Below are positions 10,210 through 18,859 of a stretch of DNA of 64,000 bases, one piece after another. The stretch's first letter is position 1. Each line of letters opens with the position of its first letter. Under the pieces are notes generated by a model. The model searched no databases. It was not told where the DNA came from and saw nothing but the letters and a program-made list of their open reading frames with translations. The position numbers and the translations under genes are program-made. This stretch comes from Pseudomonas gozinkensis (GTDB taxonomy: Bacteria; Pseudomonadota; Gammaproteobacteria; Pseudomonadales; Pseudomonadaceae), in contig NZ_CP062253.1 of NCBI RefSeq assembly GCF_014863585.1, positions 4,304,501 through 4,368,500 on the forward strand, in the 5' to 3' direction.

Positions 10210-10572
10210 ATGAAACGCCAAGTCATCCTCAGCATTGCCCTCTCGGTTCTGGCCTTCAACGCATTTGCCGCCAAACCGGCCCACACCATGATCGCCGAAG
10301 GTGGTTCGGATCGTCTGATTGAACGCCGCGTTGCTGAAGGTGGTTCGGATCGCTTGATTGAACGCCGCGTTGCTGAAGGTGGTTCGGATCGCTTGATTGA
10401 ACGTCGCGTTGCTGAAGGTGGTTCTGATCGTCTGCTGGAACGTCGCGTTGCCGAAGGTGGTTCTGATCGTCTGCTGGAACGTCGCGTTGCTGAAGGTGGC
10501 TCTGATCGTCTGCTGGAACGTCGCGTTGCTGAAGGTGGCTCGGATCGTCTGATTGAACGTCGCGTTGCCTGA
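10210..10572 (+). CDS. Small exported protein made of seven 13-residue tandem repeats
   Basis: A 120-residue protein: signal peptide (MKRQVILSIALSVLAFNAFA), a short linker AKPAHTMI, then seven consecutive copies of AEGGSDRL(I/L)ERRV and a final alanine. The only variation is Ile or Leu at position 9. The DNA repeats are 39 bases each and nearly identical, with silent changes only apart from Ile/Leu. It has a good ribosome site (CCCGGAGCAAAAATCATG) and a strong terminator just after the stop. I do not recognise a characterised family. It lies downstream of the sigma/anti-sigma pair with a 112-base gap and could be a target of that sigma; that is a guess. Confidence 0.8.
   Translation: MKRQVILSIALSVLAFNAFAAKPAHTMIAEGGSDRLIERRVAEGGSDRLIERRVAEGGSDRLIERRVAEGGSDRLLERRVAEGGSDRLLERRVAEGGSDRLLERRVAEGGSDRLIERRVA
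10294..10566 (+). repeat. Seven 39-bp tandem repeats inside a coding region
   Basis: Seven in-frame units of GCCGAAGGTGG...CGCGTT, each 39 bases, with no spacers. Near identity between units makes gain or loss of copies by recombination or slippage likely. Confidence 0.92.
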
Positions 10573-10599
10573 ATGAATGGCTTGATCGCAACAGCCCAG

Positions 10600-10632
10600 A
10601 AAAAACCCGGCTCCCGTCAGCCGGGTTTTTTT
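10600..10632. terminator. Intrinsic terminator, probably bidirectional
   Basis: AAAAAACCCGGCT - CCCGT - CAGCCGGGTTTTTTT: a GC-rich stem flanked by an A-run and a T-run, between the converging tandem-repeat gene and the DUF1615 lipoprotein gene. Confidence 0.92.
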
Positions 10633-10650
10633 ATTCCCTTTTGATCGTCC

Positions 10651-11739
10651 TCAGCCCTTGGCCATGCAGCGCCGATAGCGCTCGTCGACCCGTTTGGCAA
10701 ACCACGCCGTGGTCAGTTTGCGGGTGATCTTCGGGCTCTGCAGCACGATGCCCGGCAACACCGCGCGGGGCAGTGACTTGCCTTCCGCACGCTCCGCCAG
10801 CTCGAAGACCCGTTGATACAGCTTGGTCTCCTCGAAAGCCAGGCTATCGCCCTTCTCCAGTTGATCGCGGATCACCGGATTGCGCATGCCCAGCGATTTG
10901 CCGAGGGCGCGCACCGCCAGTTCGGTACTGCCCGGCATGATCGCGCCCGGGCGGATCAAGTCGCCATCCAGCGCCAGCGGAATGCCCGAAGCGCGGCTGA
11001 CCGCGTTCTGAAACGCCGCGTTGCGACTGGCGTACCAGCCCGCATTGAAGTCGGCGAAGCGGTACAGCGGCTCACGATAACTCACCGGATAACCCAGCAA
11101 ATGGGCGATACCGAAATACATCCCGCCCCGACGGCTGAACACCTCGCGGCGAATCGTCCCGTCCACCGGGTACGGATAGTCCTTGGCGTGCCGCTCGGCG
11201 AATTCGATGCTGACCTGCATCGGCCCGCCGGTATGCACCGGGTTGAAACCGCTGAACAACGTGCGGCCCATCGGCACCGAGCCGATGAAGTCGTCGAAAA
11301 TCGCGCTCAATTCCTTTTCGCTGCGGGCGGCGCTCAGGCGTTCGCTGTAGGTCTTGCCGTTGGGCGAGCGCACCTGCAAGGCGCCGCTGACCAACAGGCT
11401 CGGGATATGCACCTTGGCGGCGCGGCGGTCGATTTCGTCACGGGCGATCTTGCCCAGGCCGGGCACCGGCGGATCGACCTGGAAAGTGGACTCCTGCTCG
11501 GCGACGGCCAGCACCGAACACAGGTTTTGCGTGGTCGGGCTGATGCCCTGGGCGGCGAACGCGGCATAGATGTCGGTGGCCCAGCCCTGGCGGTCGGCGG
11601 TTTTGGCCGGCAGCAGGCGCACGATCTGCGCCTTGACCTCGGCGGGCGGGCGCGGCGCAGGTTCTTCGCTGCGTTGACCGGCGCAACCGGCCAGCACCAG
11701 CAGCGCGGCGAGGCTGACGAATAATCGAGGGGTGTGCAT
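10651..11739 (-). CDS. DUF1615 family lipoprotein
   Basis: A 362-residue protein with a lipoprotein signal peptide: LLVLAGC lipobox with the modified cysteine at residue 19. The mature sequence matches what I recall of DUF1615, with a segment CSVLAVAEQESTFQVDP resembling the catalytic-glutamate region of lysozyme-like folds and a long conserved middle (GPMQVSIEFAERHAKDYPYP). A role in cell-wall turnover is possible from that resemblance but unproven. It is a single-gene unit ending at the shared terminator at 10600-10632. Confidence 0.82.
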   Translation of the reverse strand: MHTPRLFVSLAALLVLAGCAGQRSEEPAPRPPAEVKAQIVRLLPAKTADRQGWATDIYAAFAAQGISPTTQNLCSVLAVAEQESTFQVDPPVPGLGKIARDEIDRRAAKVHIPSLLVSGALQVRSPNGKTYSERLSAARSEKELSAIFDDFIGSVPMGRTLFSGFNPVHTGGPMQVSIEFAERHAKDYPYPVDGTIRREVFSRRGGMYFGIAHLLGYPVSYREPLYRFADFNAGWYASRNAAFQNAVSRASGIPLALDGDLIRPGAIMPGSTELAVRALGKSLGMRNPVIRDQLEKGDSLAFEETKLYQRVFELAERAEGKSLPRAVLPGIVLQSPKITRKLTTAWFAKRVDERYRRCMAKG

Positions 11740-11933
11740 AACGCTTCATCCAGTCCGTTGAGCCGGGTTAACCCTACGCTCAATCGCAGGGTGCAGGATA
11801 GGACTGCGGGCCGGCGGCGCTGTTCCATCGTCCCGTTTGGCAGGCCGACTGGCCGCCCTCGCCGTCTGATCCATACTTGCTGCTGCACATTCAGTGGCAA
11901 GCCTCAGGTCAGGACACGCGAGGAGGACAGACC

Positions 11934-13463
11934 ATGAACCGCAGTGATGTTCTGATCATCGGCGCAGGCCCCACCGGACTGGTGCTGGCCCTGTGGCTGA
12001 GCAAACTGGGCGTGCGCGTGCGCATTATCGACAAGAGCTCCGCCCCCGGCACCACTTCACGGGCGCTGGCGGTGCAGGCGCGCACCCTTGAGCTGTACCG
12101 GCAACTGGATCTGGCCGATGCGGTGGTGCGCAACGGCCACCGGGTGGCGGCGGCGAATTTCTGGGTCAAGGGCAAACCCGTGGCGCAGTTGCCGCTGAAC
12201 CGGATCGGCGAAGGCCTGACGCCCTATGCCTTTCTGGAAATGTATCCGCAGGACGAACACGAGCGACTGTTGATCGACCGCCTCGAAGACTACGACGTGA
12301 CCGTCGAGCGCAACACGACGCTGGAGAGTTTCACGGAAAACGGCGACGGCCTCACCGCGCATTTGCGCCTGCCGGATGGCGAGCAGGAAATCTGTCAGGC
12401 CTGCTATCTGGCCGGATGCGACGGCGCCCGTTCGGTCGTGCGCAAAACCCTCGACACCGGTTTTCCCGGTGGCACTTATCAGCAGATTTTTTATGTCGCG
12501 GATGTGCAGGCCAGCGGCCCGGCGCTCAACGGCGAGTTGCATCTGGATCTGGATGAAGCGGACTTCCTCGCTGTTTTCCCGCTGGCCGGCGAAGGCCGTG
12601 CGCGGCTGATCGGCACGGTGCGTGACGAACGCGCTGATCGCGCCGAAACCCTGGAATTTTCCGATGTCAGCAATCGCGCCATCGAACATCTGAACGTGCA
12701 CATCGAGGACGTCAACTGGTTCTCCACCTACCGCGTGCATCACCGGGTGGCGGATCACTTTCGCAAGGGTCGGGCATTTCTGCTCGGCGATGCGGCACAC
12801 GTACACAGCCCGGCGGGCGGTCAGGGCATGAACACCGGGATCGGCGATGCAATCAACCTGGCGTGGAAACTCGCGGCGGTGCTCGGCGGCGCTGCCACGC
12901 CCGGGTTGCTCGACAGCTACGAAACCGAACGCATCGCCTTCGCCCGGCGACTGGTGTCGACCACCGACAAGGTCTTCAGCTTCGTCACCGCCGAAGGTCG
13001 TATGGCCGACCTGCTGCGCACGCGGCTGGCACCGTTCCTGATTCCGAAAATGGCGTCATTCGAGACCAGTCGCGAATTCCTGTTTCGCACTGTCTCGCAA
13101 ATCACCGTCAACTATCGGGGCATGGTGTTGAGTGAAGGCGTGGCCGGGCACGTCCACGGCGGCGACCGCTTGCCGTGGGCCCATGATGGTGAGGGCGATA
13201 ATTACGAACCGTTGCGCCATCCGTGCTGGCAGGTGCATGTGTATGGCGACACCAGCGACGAGATGATCGCCTGGTGCAACGAACACCACTTGCCGCTGCA
13301 CGTGTTCGACTGGCGTCCGGCGTTTGAAACGGCGGGGCTGGGGCGCAACGGTTTTTACCTGCTGCGCCCGGATACCTACGTGGCGATTGCCGACAACAGC
13401 GCGGATCCGAAGGTGATCGAACGGTATTTCCGTGATCACGGGATCCGGCCGTTTTTCACCTGA
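11934..13463 (+). CDS. FAD-dependent aromatic-ring monooxygenase (PheA/TfdB family)
   Basis: A 509-residue flavoprotein hydroxylase. The FAD-binding GxGxxG is at residues 8-20 (IIGAGPTGLVLAL). The middle DG motif reads CDGARSVVRKTL, and the second FAD motif is FLLGDAAHVHSPAGGQGMNTG near residue 285. The C-terminal thioredoxin-like part ends VIERYFRDHGIRPFF. Members use NAD(P)H and O2 to hydroxylate phenols and related compounds; the substrate is unknown. ATG 11934 has a clear AGGAGGAC ribosome site. No pathway genes flank it, so it looks like an isolated oxygenase. Confidence 0.88.
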   Translation: MNRSDVLIIGAGPTGLVLALWLSKLGVRVRIIDKSSAPGTTSRALAVQARTLELYRQLDLADAVVRNGHRVAAANFWVKGKPVAQLPLNRIGEGLTPYAFLEMYPQDEHERLLIDRLEDYDVTVERNTTLESFTENGDGLTAHLRLPDGEQEICQACYLAGCDGARSVVRKTLDTGFPGGTYQQIFYVADVQASGPALNGELHLDLDEADFLAVFPLAGEGRARLIGTVRDERADRAETLEFSDVSNRAIEHLNVHIEDVNWFSTYRVHHRVADHFRKGRAFLLGDAAHVHSPAGGQGMNTGIGDAINLAWKLAAVLGGAATPGLLDSYETERIAFARRLVSTTDKVFSFVTAEGRMADLLRTRLAPFLIPKMASFETSREFLFRTVSQITVNYRGMVLSEGVAGHVHGGDRLPWAHDGEGDNYEPLRHPCWQVHVYGDTSDEMIAWCNEHHLPLHVFDWRPAFETAGLGRNGFYLLRPDTYVAIADNSADPKVIERYFRDHGIRPFFT

Positions 13464-13481
13464 CTCAAGAACACCACAAAC

Positions 13482-13577
13482 CACTGTGGGAGCGAGCTTG
13501 CTCGCGATAGCGGTCTGTCAGTCAATGCAGGGTTGTCTGATACGCCGATATCGCGAGCAAGCTCGCTCCCACATTGG
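13482..13577. repeat. REP-type intergenic palindrome
   Basis: Arms CACTGTGGGAGCGAGCTTGC and GCAAGCTCGCTCCCACATTG, with TCGCGATA/TATCGCGA extending the stems. It lies between the converging monooxygenase and hemB genes. Confidence 0.87.
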
Positions 13578-13592
13578 GTGTTGTGATGTTGC

Positions 13593-14567
13593 TTAGATTC
13601 CGGCCAGGGCCAGATCCATCGCAAAGTAGGTGAAGATCAGATCCGCACCCGCGCGCTTGATCGCGCCGAGGCTTTCGCGCACTACGCGATCTTCGTCGAT
13701 CGCCCCGGCCTGGGCCCCGAACTTGATCATCGCGTACTCGCCGCTGACCTGATACGCCGCCAGCGGCAGGGTCGAGGCTTCGCGGATGTCGCGGATGATG
13801 TCGAGGTACGCGCCGGCGGGTTTGACCATCAGCGCATCGGCGCCTTCCTGCTCGTCGAGCAACGATTCGCGCAGGGCTTCGCGGCGATTCATCGGGTTCA
13901 TCTGGTAGCTTTTGCGATCGCCTTTCAGCGCGCTGCCGCCAGCCTCGCGGAACGGGCCGTAGAGCGCCGAGGCGAATTTGGTCGAGTAGGCCATGATCGG
14001 AATCTGCGTGAAGCCGGCGTCGTCCAGCGCCCGGCGAATCGCCCGCACCTGGCCGTCCATCGCTGCCGACGGTGCAATCACGTCGGCACCGGCACGCGCT
14101 GCTGCAACGGCTTGTTTGCCGAGGTTGATCAGGGTCTGGTCGTTGTCGACTTCATGGTTGTGCATCACGCCGCAATGGCCGTGGTCGGTGTACTCGCAGA
14201 AGCAGGTGTCGGACATCACGATCATTTCCGGCACGGCGTCCTTGGCGATCCGCGACATGCGCGACACCAGCCCGTTTTCGCGCCAGGTGTCGCTGCCGTT
14301 GGCGTCCAGATGATGGGACACGCCGAAGGTCATCACCGACTTGATCCCGGCCCGGGCGTAACGCTCGATCTCGCCGGCCAGTTTGCGCTCCGGAATGCGC
14401 ATCACGCCGGGCATGCTCTTGATCGGTACGAAGTCGTCGATCTCTTCTTCGACGAAGATCGGCAGCACCAGATCGTTGAGGGAAAACTCGGTTTCCTGGA
14501 ACAGGCTGCGCAGGCTCGCATTGCGGCGCAGACGGCGTGGACGTGCTTCGGGGAACTGACTGGACAT
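13593..14567 (-). CDS. hemB: Delta-aminolevulinic acid dehydratase (porphobilinogen synthase), zinc type
   Basis: A 324-residue enzyme that condenses two 5-aminolevulinate molecules to porphobilinogen in haem synthesis. Schiff-base lysines are at 197 (YSTKFAS) and 249 ([11 protein letters not shown]). The metal site has the zinc-type cysteines C122, C124 and C132 ([14 protein letters not shown]). This resembles the E. coli enzyme and differs from P. aeruginosa HemB, which I recall as a magnesium type with DVALDPFTTHG at the same place. The genome may therefore carry a second, magnesium-type hemB elsewhere. The gene stands alone between two REP palindromes. Confidence 0.95.
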   Translation of the reverse strand: MSSQFPEARPRRLRRNASLRSLFQETEFSLNDLVLPIFVEEEIDDFVPIKSMPGVMRIPERKLAGEIERYARAGIKSVMTFGVSHHLDANGSDTWRENGLVSRMSRIAKDAVPEMIVMSDTCFCEYTDHGHCGVMHNHEVDNDQTLINLGKQAVAAARAGADVIAPSAAMDGQVRAIRRALDDAGFTQIPIMAYSTKFASALYGPFREAGGSALKGDRKSYQMNPMNRREALRESLLDEQEGADALMVKPAGAYLDIIRDIREASTLPLAAYQVSGEYAMIKFGAQAGAIDEDRVVRESLGAIKRAGADLIFTYFAMDLALAGI

Positions 14568-14705
14568 GGGGCCTTTCCTGAAAACAGCGGATGAGACGAA
14601 AGTCGTAGGGGGCGAAGCTTATGCCTTGCGGGGATCGGGGTACAAACCTGGATCAATCAACAGTGCGTTACCCAGGACGCAATAATCATAAGAACCACCC
14701 GATGA

Positions 14706-14799
14706 CCTGTGGGAGCTGGCTTGCCAGCGATAGCAATGGGTCAATCAGCATCGATGTTGACTGTGACAGCCTCATCGCTGGCAAGCCAGCTCCCACAGG
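14706..14799. repeat. REP-type intergenic palindrome
   Basis: Arms CCTGTGGGAGCTGGCTTGCC and GGCAAGCCAGCTCCCACAGG. It lies upstream of hemB and downstream of the GST gene. Confidence 0.87.
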
Positions 14800-14820
14800 G
14801 TCAGGTGTAGAACCCTGAAA

Positions 14821-15519
14821 TCAGGACGGGATAGTCAGGCCGCGCACAACGGCCGGCCGTGCCAGGAAGCGCTCCAGCACCCGGGTGACGTTCGGGAAGT
14901 TGTTGATGCCGACCAGATCGCCGGCCTCGTAGAAGCCGATCAGGTTGCGCACCCACGGGAACGTGGCGATGTCGGCAATGGTGTAGCGCTCGCCCATGAT
15001 CCAGTCGCGCCCTTCCAGGCGGGTGTTCAGGACGCTGAGCAGGCGGCGGCTTTCTTCGACGTAGCGGTCACGGGGACGTTTGTCTTCGTAGTCCTTGCCG
15101 GCAAATTTGTTGAAGAAACCGAGCTGGCCGAACATCGGGCCGATACCGCCCATCTGGAACATCAGCCACTGAATGGTTTCGTAGCGCAGCGCACCTTCCT
15201 GGGCCAGCAACTGACCGCTCTTGTCGGCGAGGTAGATCAGGATCGCGCCGGACTCGAACAACGGCAGCGGTTTGTCTTCAGGGCCGTGGGGGTCGAGGAT
15301 CGCCGGGATCTTGTTGTTCGGGTTCAGCGACAGGAATTCCGGGGACATCTGGTCATTGGTGTCGAAGCCCACGCGGTGCGGCTCGTAGGGCAGGCCGATT
15401 TCTTCGAGCATGATCGAGACCTTGACGCCGTTGGGGGTCGGCAGGGAATAGAGCTGAATCCAGTCAGGGTACTGCGCCGGCCATTTCTGGGTGATCGGGA
15501 ACGCGGACAGATCAGTCAT
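14821..15519 (-). CDS. Glutathione S-transferase, Nu-class/YghU-like
   Basis: A 232-residue GST. The thioredoxin-like N-terminal domain carries LYSLPTPNGVKVSIMLEE and the glutathione-contacting NPNNKIPAI; an alpha-helical C-terminal domain follows (ETIQWLMFQMGGIGPMFGQ). The TPNG motif in place of a catalytic Tyr/Ser/Cys is characteristic of YghU/YfcG-type enzymes, known for disulfide reductase activity. A possible ATG lies three codons upstream (15528); I prefer 15519 because GGA sits eight bases before it. Likely roles are thiol or peroxide metabolism. Confidence 0.88.
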   Translation of the reverse strand: MTDLSAFPITQKWPAQYPDWIQLYSLPTPNGVKVSIMLEEIGLPYEPHRVGFDTNDQMSPEFLSLNPNNKIPAILDPHGPEDKPLPLFESGAILIYLADKSGQLLAQEGALRYETIQWLMFQMGGIGPMFGQLGFFNKFAGKDYEDKRPRDRYVEESRRLLSVLNTRLEGRDWIMGERYTIADIATFPWVRNLIGFYEAGDLVGINNFPNVTRVLERFLARPAVVRGLTIPS

Positions 15520-15814
15520 GTGTAGCATCCAGTCACAAAATGAAAGGCCTGAGCATAATCCACGATCAGCGCTCTGGCTCGGGTTCTTTACGCCCTCGCC
15601 CGCTGGCTTACTTAAATCCGCAACATCCTGTGGTTAACCTTCCCTCCAACCGCACAGGCTGAACGGTAAAGTGCGGCGCACTCAAGCGAATCGAACCAAA
15701 CGGGCCTCAGGGGGCTCCAAGCAAGCCATTGATGACAGGGAAAACACCCGGCGCGCCTGCACCGGTGAAGAGGTTTGTCAGCCTTAACCGAACAGACTGA
15801 AGAATCCTTATCCC

Positions 15815-16489
15815 ATGACGAACTTGATAAAAGTCGCCAAACGCTTCAAACATCGCGCGTACGTGGCCCTGCCCACCCTGCTGGCGGTGAGCGCGCTGTT
15901 CCTGTCGCTGGAATCCAGCGAAAGCCGTGCGCAACCGGTGGACGGCACCCAGACCCTGGTGTTCCTGCGCCACGCGGAGAAACCCGCCGGCGGTCTGGGC
16001 CAGCTCAACTGCCAGGGCCTGAACCGGGCCATTGACCTGTCGACCCTCCTGCCGGAAAAATTCGGCAAGGCCGACTATGTGTTCGCCGCCAACCCGACGC
16101 GCAATGTCGAGGAAGGCGAACTGGACAACTCCTACAGCTACATCCGCCCCCTGATGACCATCAGCCCGGCCGCGATCAAGCTCGGCCTTCCGGTGAACAT
16201 CGAATTCTCGGCCAACGACACCAGCGATCTGGCCCGGGAGCTGATCGAAGACAAGTACCACAACTCGACCATCTACACCGCGTGGTCCCACGGCTACCTG
16301 CCGGAGCTGATCAACAAGGTCGCGGGCAAGGCGGTCGGCGAAAAGCAGAAGATCACCGAGGACTGGGAATCCAGCGACTACGACTCGCTGTATGTGCTGA
16401 CCCTGACCTGGCACAACGGCAAGGCCAGCCTGCAGAGCCACAGCTACAAACAGGGGCTGGATAACGGGCAGGAAAGCTGTCCAACCTGA
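15815..16489 (+). CDS. Histidine phosphatase superfamily protein, membrane-anchored or exported
   Basis: A 224-residue protein. A basic N-terminus and a hydrophobic helix (residues 18-34) indicate a signal anchor or signal peptide. The catalytic phosphoryl-accepting motif is LVFLRHAEKP (R-H at about 53-54). A second histidine occurs in YTAWSHGYLP, the usual place for the superfamily. The middle lacks features that would fix a substrate. Such proteins act as phosphatases on small molecules or polysaccharides. It is a lone gene with roughly 300 upstream non-coding bases in which I see no clear regulatory site. Confidence 0.8.
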   Translation: MTNLIKVAKRFKHRAYVALPTLLAVSALFLSLESSESRAQPVDGTQTLVFLRHAEKPAGGLGQLNCQGLNRAIDLSTLLPEKFGKADYVFAANPTRNVEEGELDNSYSYIRPLMTISPAAIKLGLPVNIEFSANDTSDLARELIEDKYHNSTIYTAWSHGYLPELINKVAGKAVGEKQKITEDWESSDYDSLYVLTLTWHNGKASLQSHSYKQGLDNGQESCPT

Positions 16490-16567
16490 GTCATCCTTCG
16501 TCTGGGACGGCTCCATCGTCGGATCGCCGCCCGGACCAAGCCCGCGATGAGGCCGGCAGAAGCACCA

Positions 16568-17671
16568 TCAATTTTGCTGATTCACCCGCTCACGCAAGTA
16601 CTCGATAACGGCCTGCCGCTCCCCCGCAAACTCGATCCGACCGCCCTTCTTCTCGCGCTGAAACACATACATTGGGTCGTAATATTCGCGCAGCAAACCC
16701 TCGATCCACGGGCGGTGCAAGTCTACCGCCCCGCTGCGGCCCTGTTCCGCCAGCGCCTCTTCCATCAACACTCGCATCCGTCGATGCCGCTCGCCCCCCA
16801 GCCGTTTGTGCACATTGTCGAGGCTATCCAGCAACCGCTCCGAAAACCGCCCGAAACCCTCGTCTCCATGCACAGACTGAAACTCGGCGGACAAATCCAC
16901 CACATAATCGCGCAGGATCCGCTCGACGCGCTGCTCGAAACGGTCCTCCAGCCAGACCATCGGGTATTGCTGCATGCCCTGATAGAGCGACAGCGGCAGC
17001 GCGCAGCTCCCCACCACCCGGCTCTCATCCTCCAGCACAAACTGATCGATGCCGGCGGCACGTTTTTTCAGGAAGTCGATGGCCAGCCGGTTCTCGAAAT
17101 CGATGTTCGACGGCTGACCGGAGGCGCGTTTGCCGAAACTCGAGCCTCGGTGATTGGCATGGCCTTCCAGGTCCACGCCGTTGCGCAGTTGCACCAGCAC
17201 TTCGGTCTTGCCGGTGCCGGTCATGCCGCCCAGCAACACGAAATCACAGTCGGCCTGGGTTGATTCAAGAGTGTCGATCAGAAAACCCCGCAGCGCCTTG
17301 TAGCCACCGCCGATACGCGGGTAGTCGATACCGGCCTCCGACTTCAGCCACTGCTGGACGATCTGCGAGCGCAGGCCGCCACGAAAGCAATACAGGTAAC
17401 CGTCCGGATGCACCCGGGCAAAGTCCGCCCAGGCCTGAAGCCGTTCGGCCTTCACCGCGCCGGACACCAATTGATGGCCCAGCTCGATGGCGGCCTGCTG
17501 CCCGTGATGCTTGTAGCAAGTGCCGATCCGCTGCCGCTCGATATCGTTCATCAACGGCAGATTGGCCGCACCGGGGAACGCGCCCTTGTGAAATTCGACC
17601 GGCGCACGAGCGTCCATCAGCGGCCGGTCGTTGAGGAAGATGTCGTGATAGTCGGTGAAGTCGGCGGCCAT
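16568..17671 (-). CDS. mnmH: tRNA 2-selenouridine synthase (MnmH/SelU/YbbB)
   Basis: A 367-residue enzyme that replaces sulfur of 2-thiouridine by selenium at the wobble base of some tRNAs, using selenophosphate. The N-terminal rhodanese domain has its catalytic cysteine at 95 ([12 protein letters not shown]). The P-loop domain has [10 protein letters not shown] near 148-157. Length and both motifs match E. coli YbbB. The ATG at 17671 overlaps the selD stop by one base, and GAGGTG in the end of selD serves as ribosome site. The open frame could start one codon earlier at a TTG, which I discount. Confidence 0.95.
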   Translation of the reverse strand: MAADFTDYHDIFLNDRPLMDARAPVEFHKGAFPGAANLPLMNDIERQRIGTCYKHHGQQAAIELGHQLVSGAVKAERLQAWADFARVHPDGYLYCFRGGLRSQIVQQWLKSEAGIDYPRIGGGYKALRGFLIDTLESTQADCDFVLLGGMTGTGKTEVLVQLRNGVDLEGHANHRGSSFGKRASGQPSNIDFENRLAIDFLKKRAAGIDQFVLEDESRVVGSCALPLSLYQGMQQYPMVWLEDRFEQRVERILRDYVVDLSAEFQSVHGDEGFGRFSERLLDSLDNVHKRLGGERHRRMRVLMEEALAEQGRSGAVDLHRPWIEGLLREYYDPMYVFQREKKGGRIEFAGERQAVIEYLRERVNQQN

Positions 17672-18705
17672 CAATTCACCTCGACGGCGGTGCTCTTTCG
17701 CTCCAGCAGTTCACCGATGGGTTCCAGTGTCAGACCCAGTTCGGCGGCGACGGCGAGGAATTCGGCATTGCCTTCGGGAGTAACGGCCACCAACAGACCG
17801 CCGCTGGTCTGCGGGTCGCACAGCACCCGTTTGTGCAATTCCTGGACCCGCCCGACGCGGCTTGAATAGCTGTCGAAATTGCGCAGGGTGCCGCCCGGCA
17901 CGCAGCCCTGTTCGAGGTAGTACTCGACGCTCGCCAGACGCGGCACCCGATCATAAAAAATGCGCGCCGTCAGGTGACTGCCGTCGGCCATTTCCACCAG
18001 ATGCCCGAGCAGCCCGAACCCGGTGACGTCGGTCATCGCGGTGACTCCGGCCAGTTTGCCGAAACGGCTGCCGGGCTTGTTCAGCGTACACATCCAGTCC
18101 CGGGCCACGCCGATGTCGTCGGGGCGCAGCTTGCCCTTCTTCTCGGCGGTGGTGAGGATGCCGATGCCCAACGGTTTGGTCAGGTACAGCAGGCAACCGG
18201 CGGTGGCGGTGTCGTTGCGTTTCATGAAGCGCTTTTCCACCAGTCCGGTGACGGCCAGACCGAAGATCGGCTCCGGCGCATCGATCGAATGCCCGCCGGC
18301 CAGCGGAATTCCCGCCGCATCGCACACCGCGCGCCCGCCGCGAATCACCTCTCGCGCCACTTCCGGCGCCAGCACGTTGACCGGCCAGCCGAGAATCGCA
18401 ATCGCCATCAACGGATCGCCGCCCATGGCGTAGATATCGCTGATGGCATTGGTGGCGGCGATCCGGCCGAAGTCGAATGGATCGTCGACGATCGGCATGA
18501 AGAAATCCGTGGTCGAGACCACCCCGCGCTCGGCATCGATTTCATACACCGCCGCATCATCGCGCGACGCATTGCCGACCCACAGTTTCGGATCAAGATT
18601 CTGCGCCCCGCTGCCGGCCAGAATCACCTCCAGCACCTTGGGCGAAATCTTGCAGCCACAACCGGCGCCGTGGCTGTATTGGGTCAGACGGATGGGCTCG
18701 GTCAT
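17671..18705 (-). CDS. selD: Selenide, water dikinase (selenophosphate synthetase)
   Basis: A 344-residue enzyme that makes selenophosphate from selenide and ATP. The active-site loop HGAGCGCK gives C16 and K19, the equivalents of E. coli C17 and K20, so this is the cysteine form. Downstream motifs include the ATP/Mg-binding [21 protein letters not shown] and [10 protein letters not shown]. It is the first gene of a two-gene operon with mnmH, so its product is probably used at least for tRNA selenouridine. No selA, selB or selC is in this window. Confidence 0.96.
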   Translation of the reverse strand: MTEPIRLTQYSHGAGCGCKISPKVLEVILAGSGAQNLDPKLWVGNASRDDAAVYEIDAERGVVSTTDFFMPIVDDPFDFGRIAATNAISDIYAMGGDPLMAIAILGWPVNVLAPEVAREVIRGGRAVCDAAGIPLAGGHSIDAPEPIFGLAVTGLVEKRFMKRNDTATAGCLLYLTKPLGIGILTTAEKKGKLRPDDIGVARDWMCTLNKPGSRFGKLAGVTAMTDVTGFGLLGHLVEMADGSHLTARIFYDRVPRLASVEYYLEQGCVPGGTLRNFDSYSSRVGRVQELHKRVLCDPQTSGGLLVAVTPEGNAEFLAVAAELGLTLEPIGELLERKSTAVEVN

Positions 18706-18798
18706 GGGGACAGTCTCCTGGCAGGGAATGACGCGAATACTAGCAGAGAGCCAAATGGGGCTGCCGTGTCAATCCTTCCTAAGATAACTGAAGGCATA

Positions 18799-18827
18799 TT
18801 GACATCACCTTTCAACAAGGGAGAATC
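18799..18827 (+). promoter_or_regulatory. Possible sigma-70 promoter of the three-gene membrane/HNH cassette
   Basis: TTGACA at 18799-18804 is a perfect -35. At 16-17 bases' spacing the best -10 is a weak GAGAAT/AGAATC. The putative start site would lie about 25 bases before the ATG at 18860. Confidence 0.4.
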
Positions 18828-18859
18828 CCCGCCATATCTGAAAAAGTCAGGGATTACTT

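Noticed and set aside
10294..10566. Regular short repeats that could suggest a CRISPR array
   Set aside because: The 39-base units are contiguous without spacers and encode an in-frame protein repeat.
13482..13577. REP palindromes as rho-independent terminators
   Set aside because: The stems are split by about 40-50 bases and lack T-runs. They are better described as dispersed REP elements, though they may slow transcription or stabilise RNA ends.
14568..14705. A Zur-type operator upstream of the zinc-type hemB
   Set aside because: No convincing AT-rich palindrome of the Zur type could be found in this stretch.
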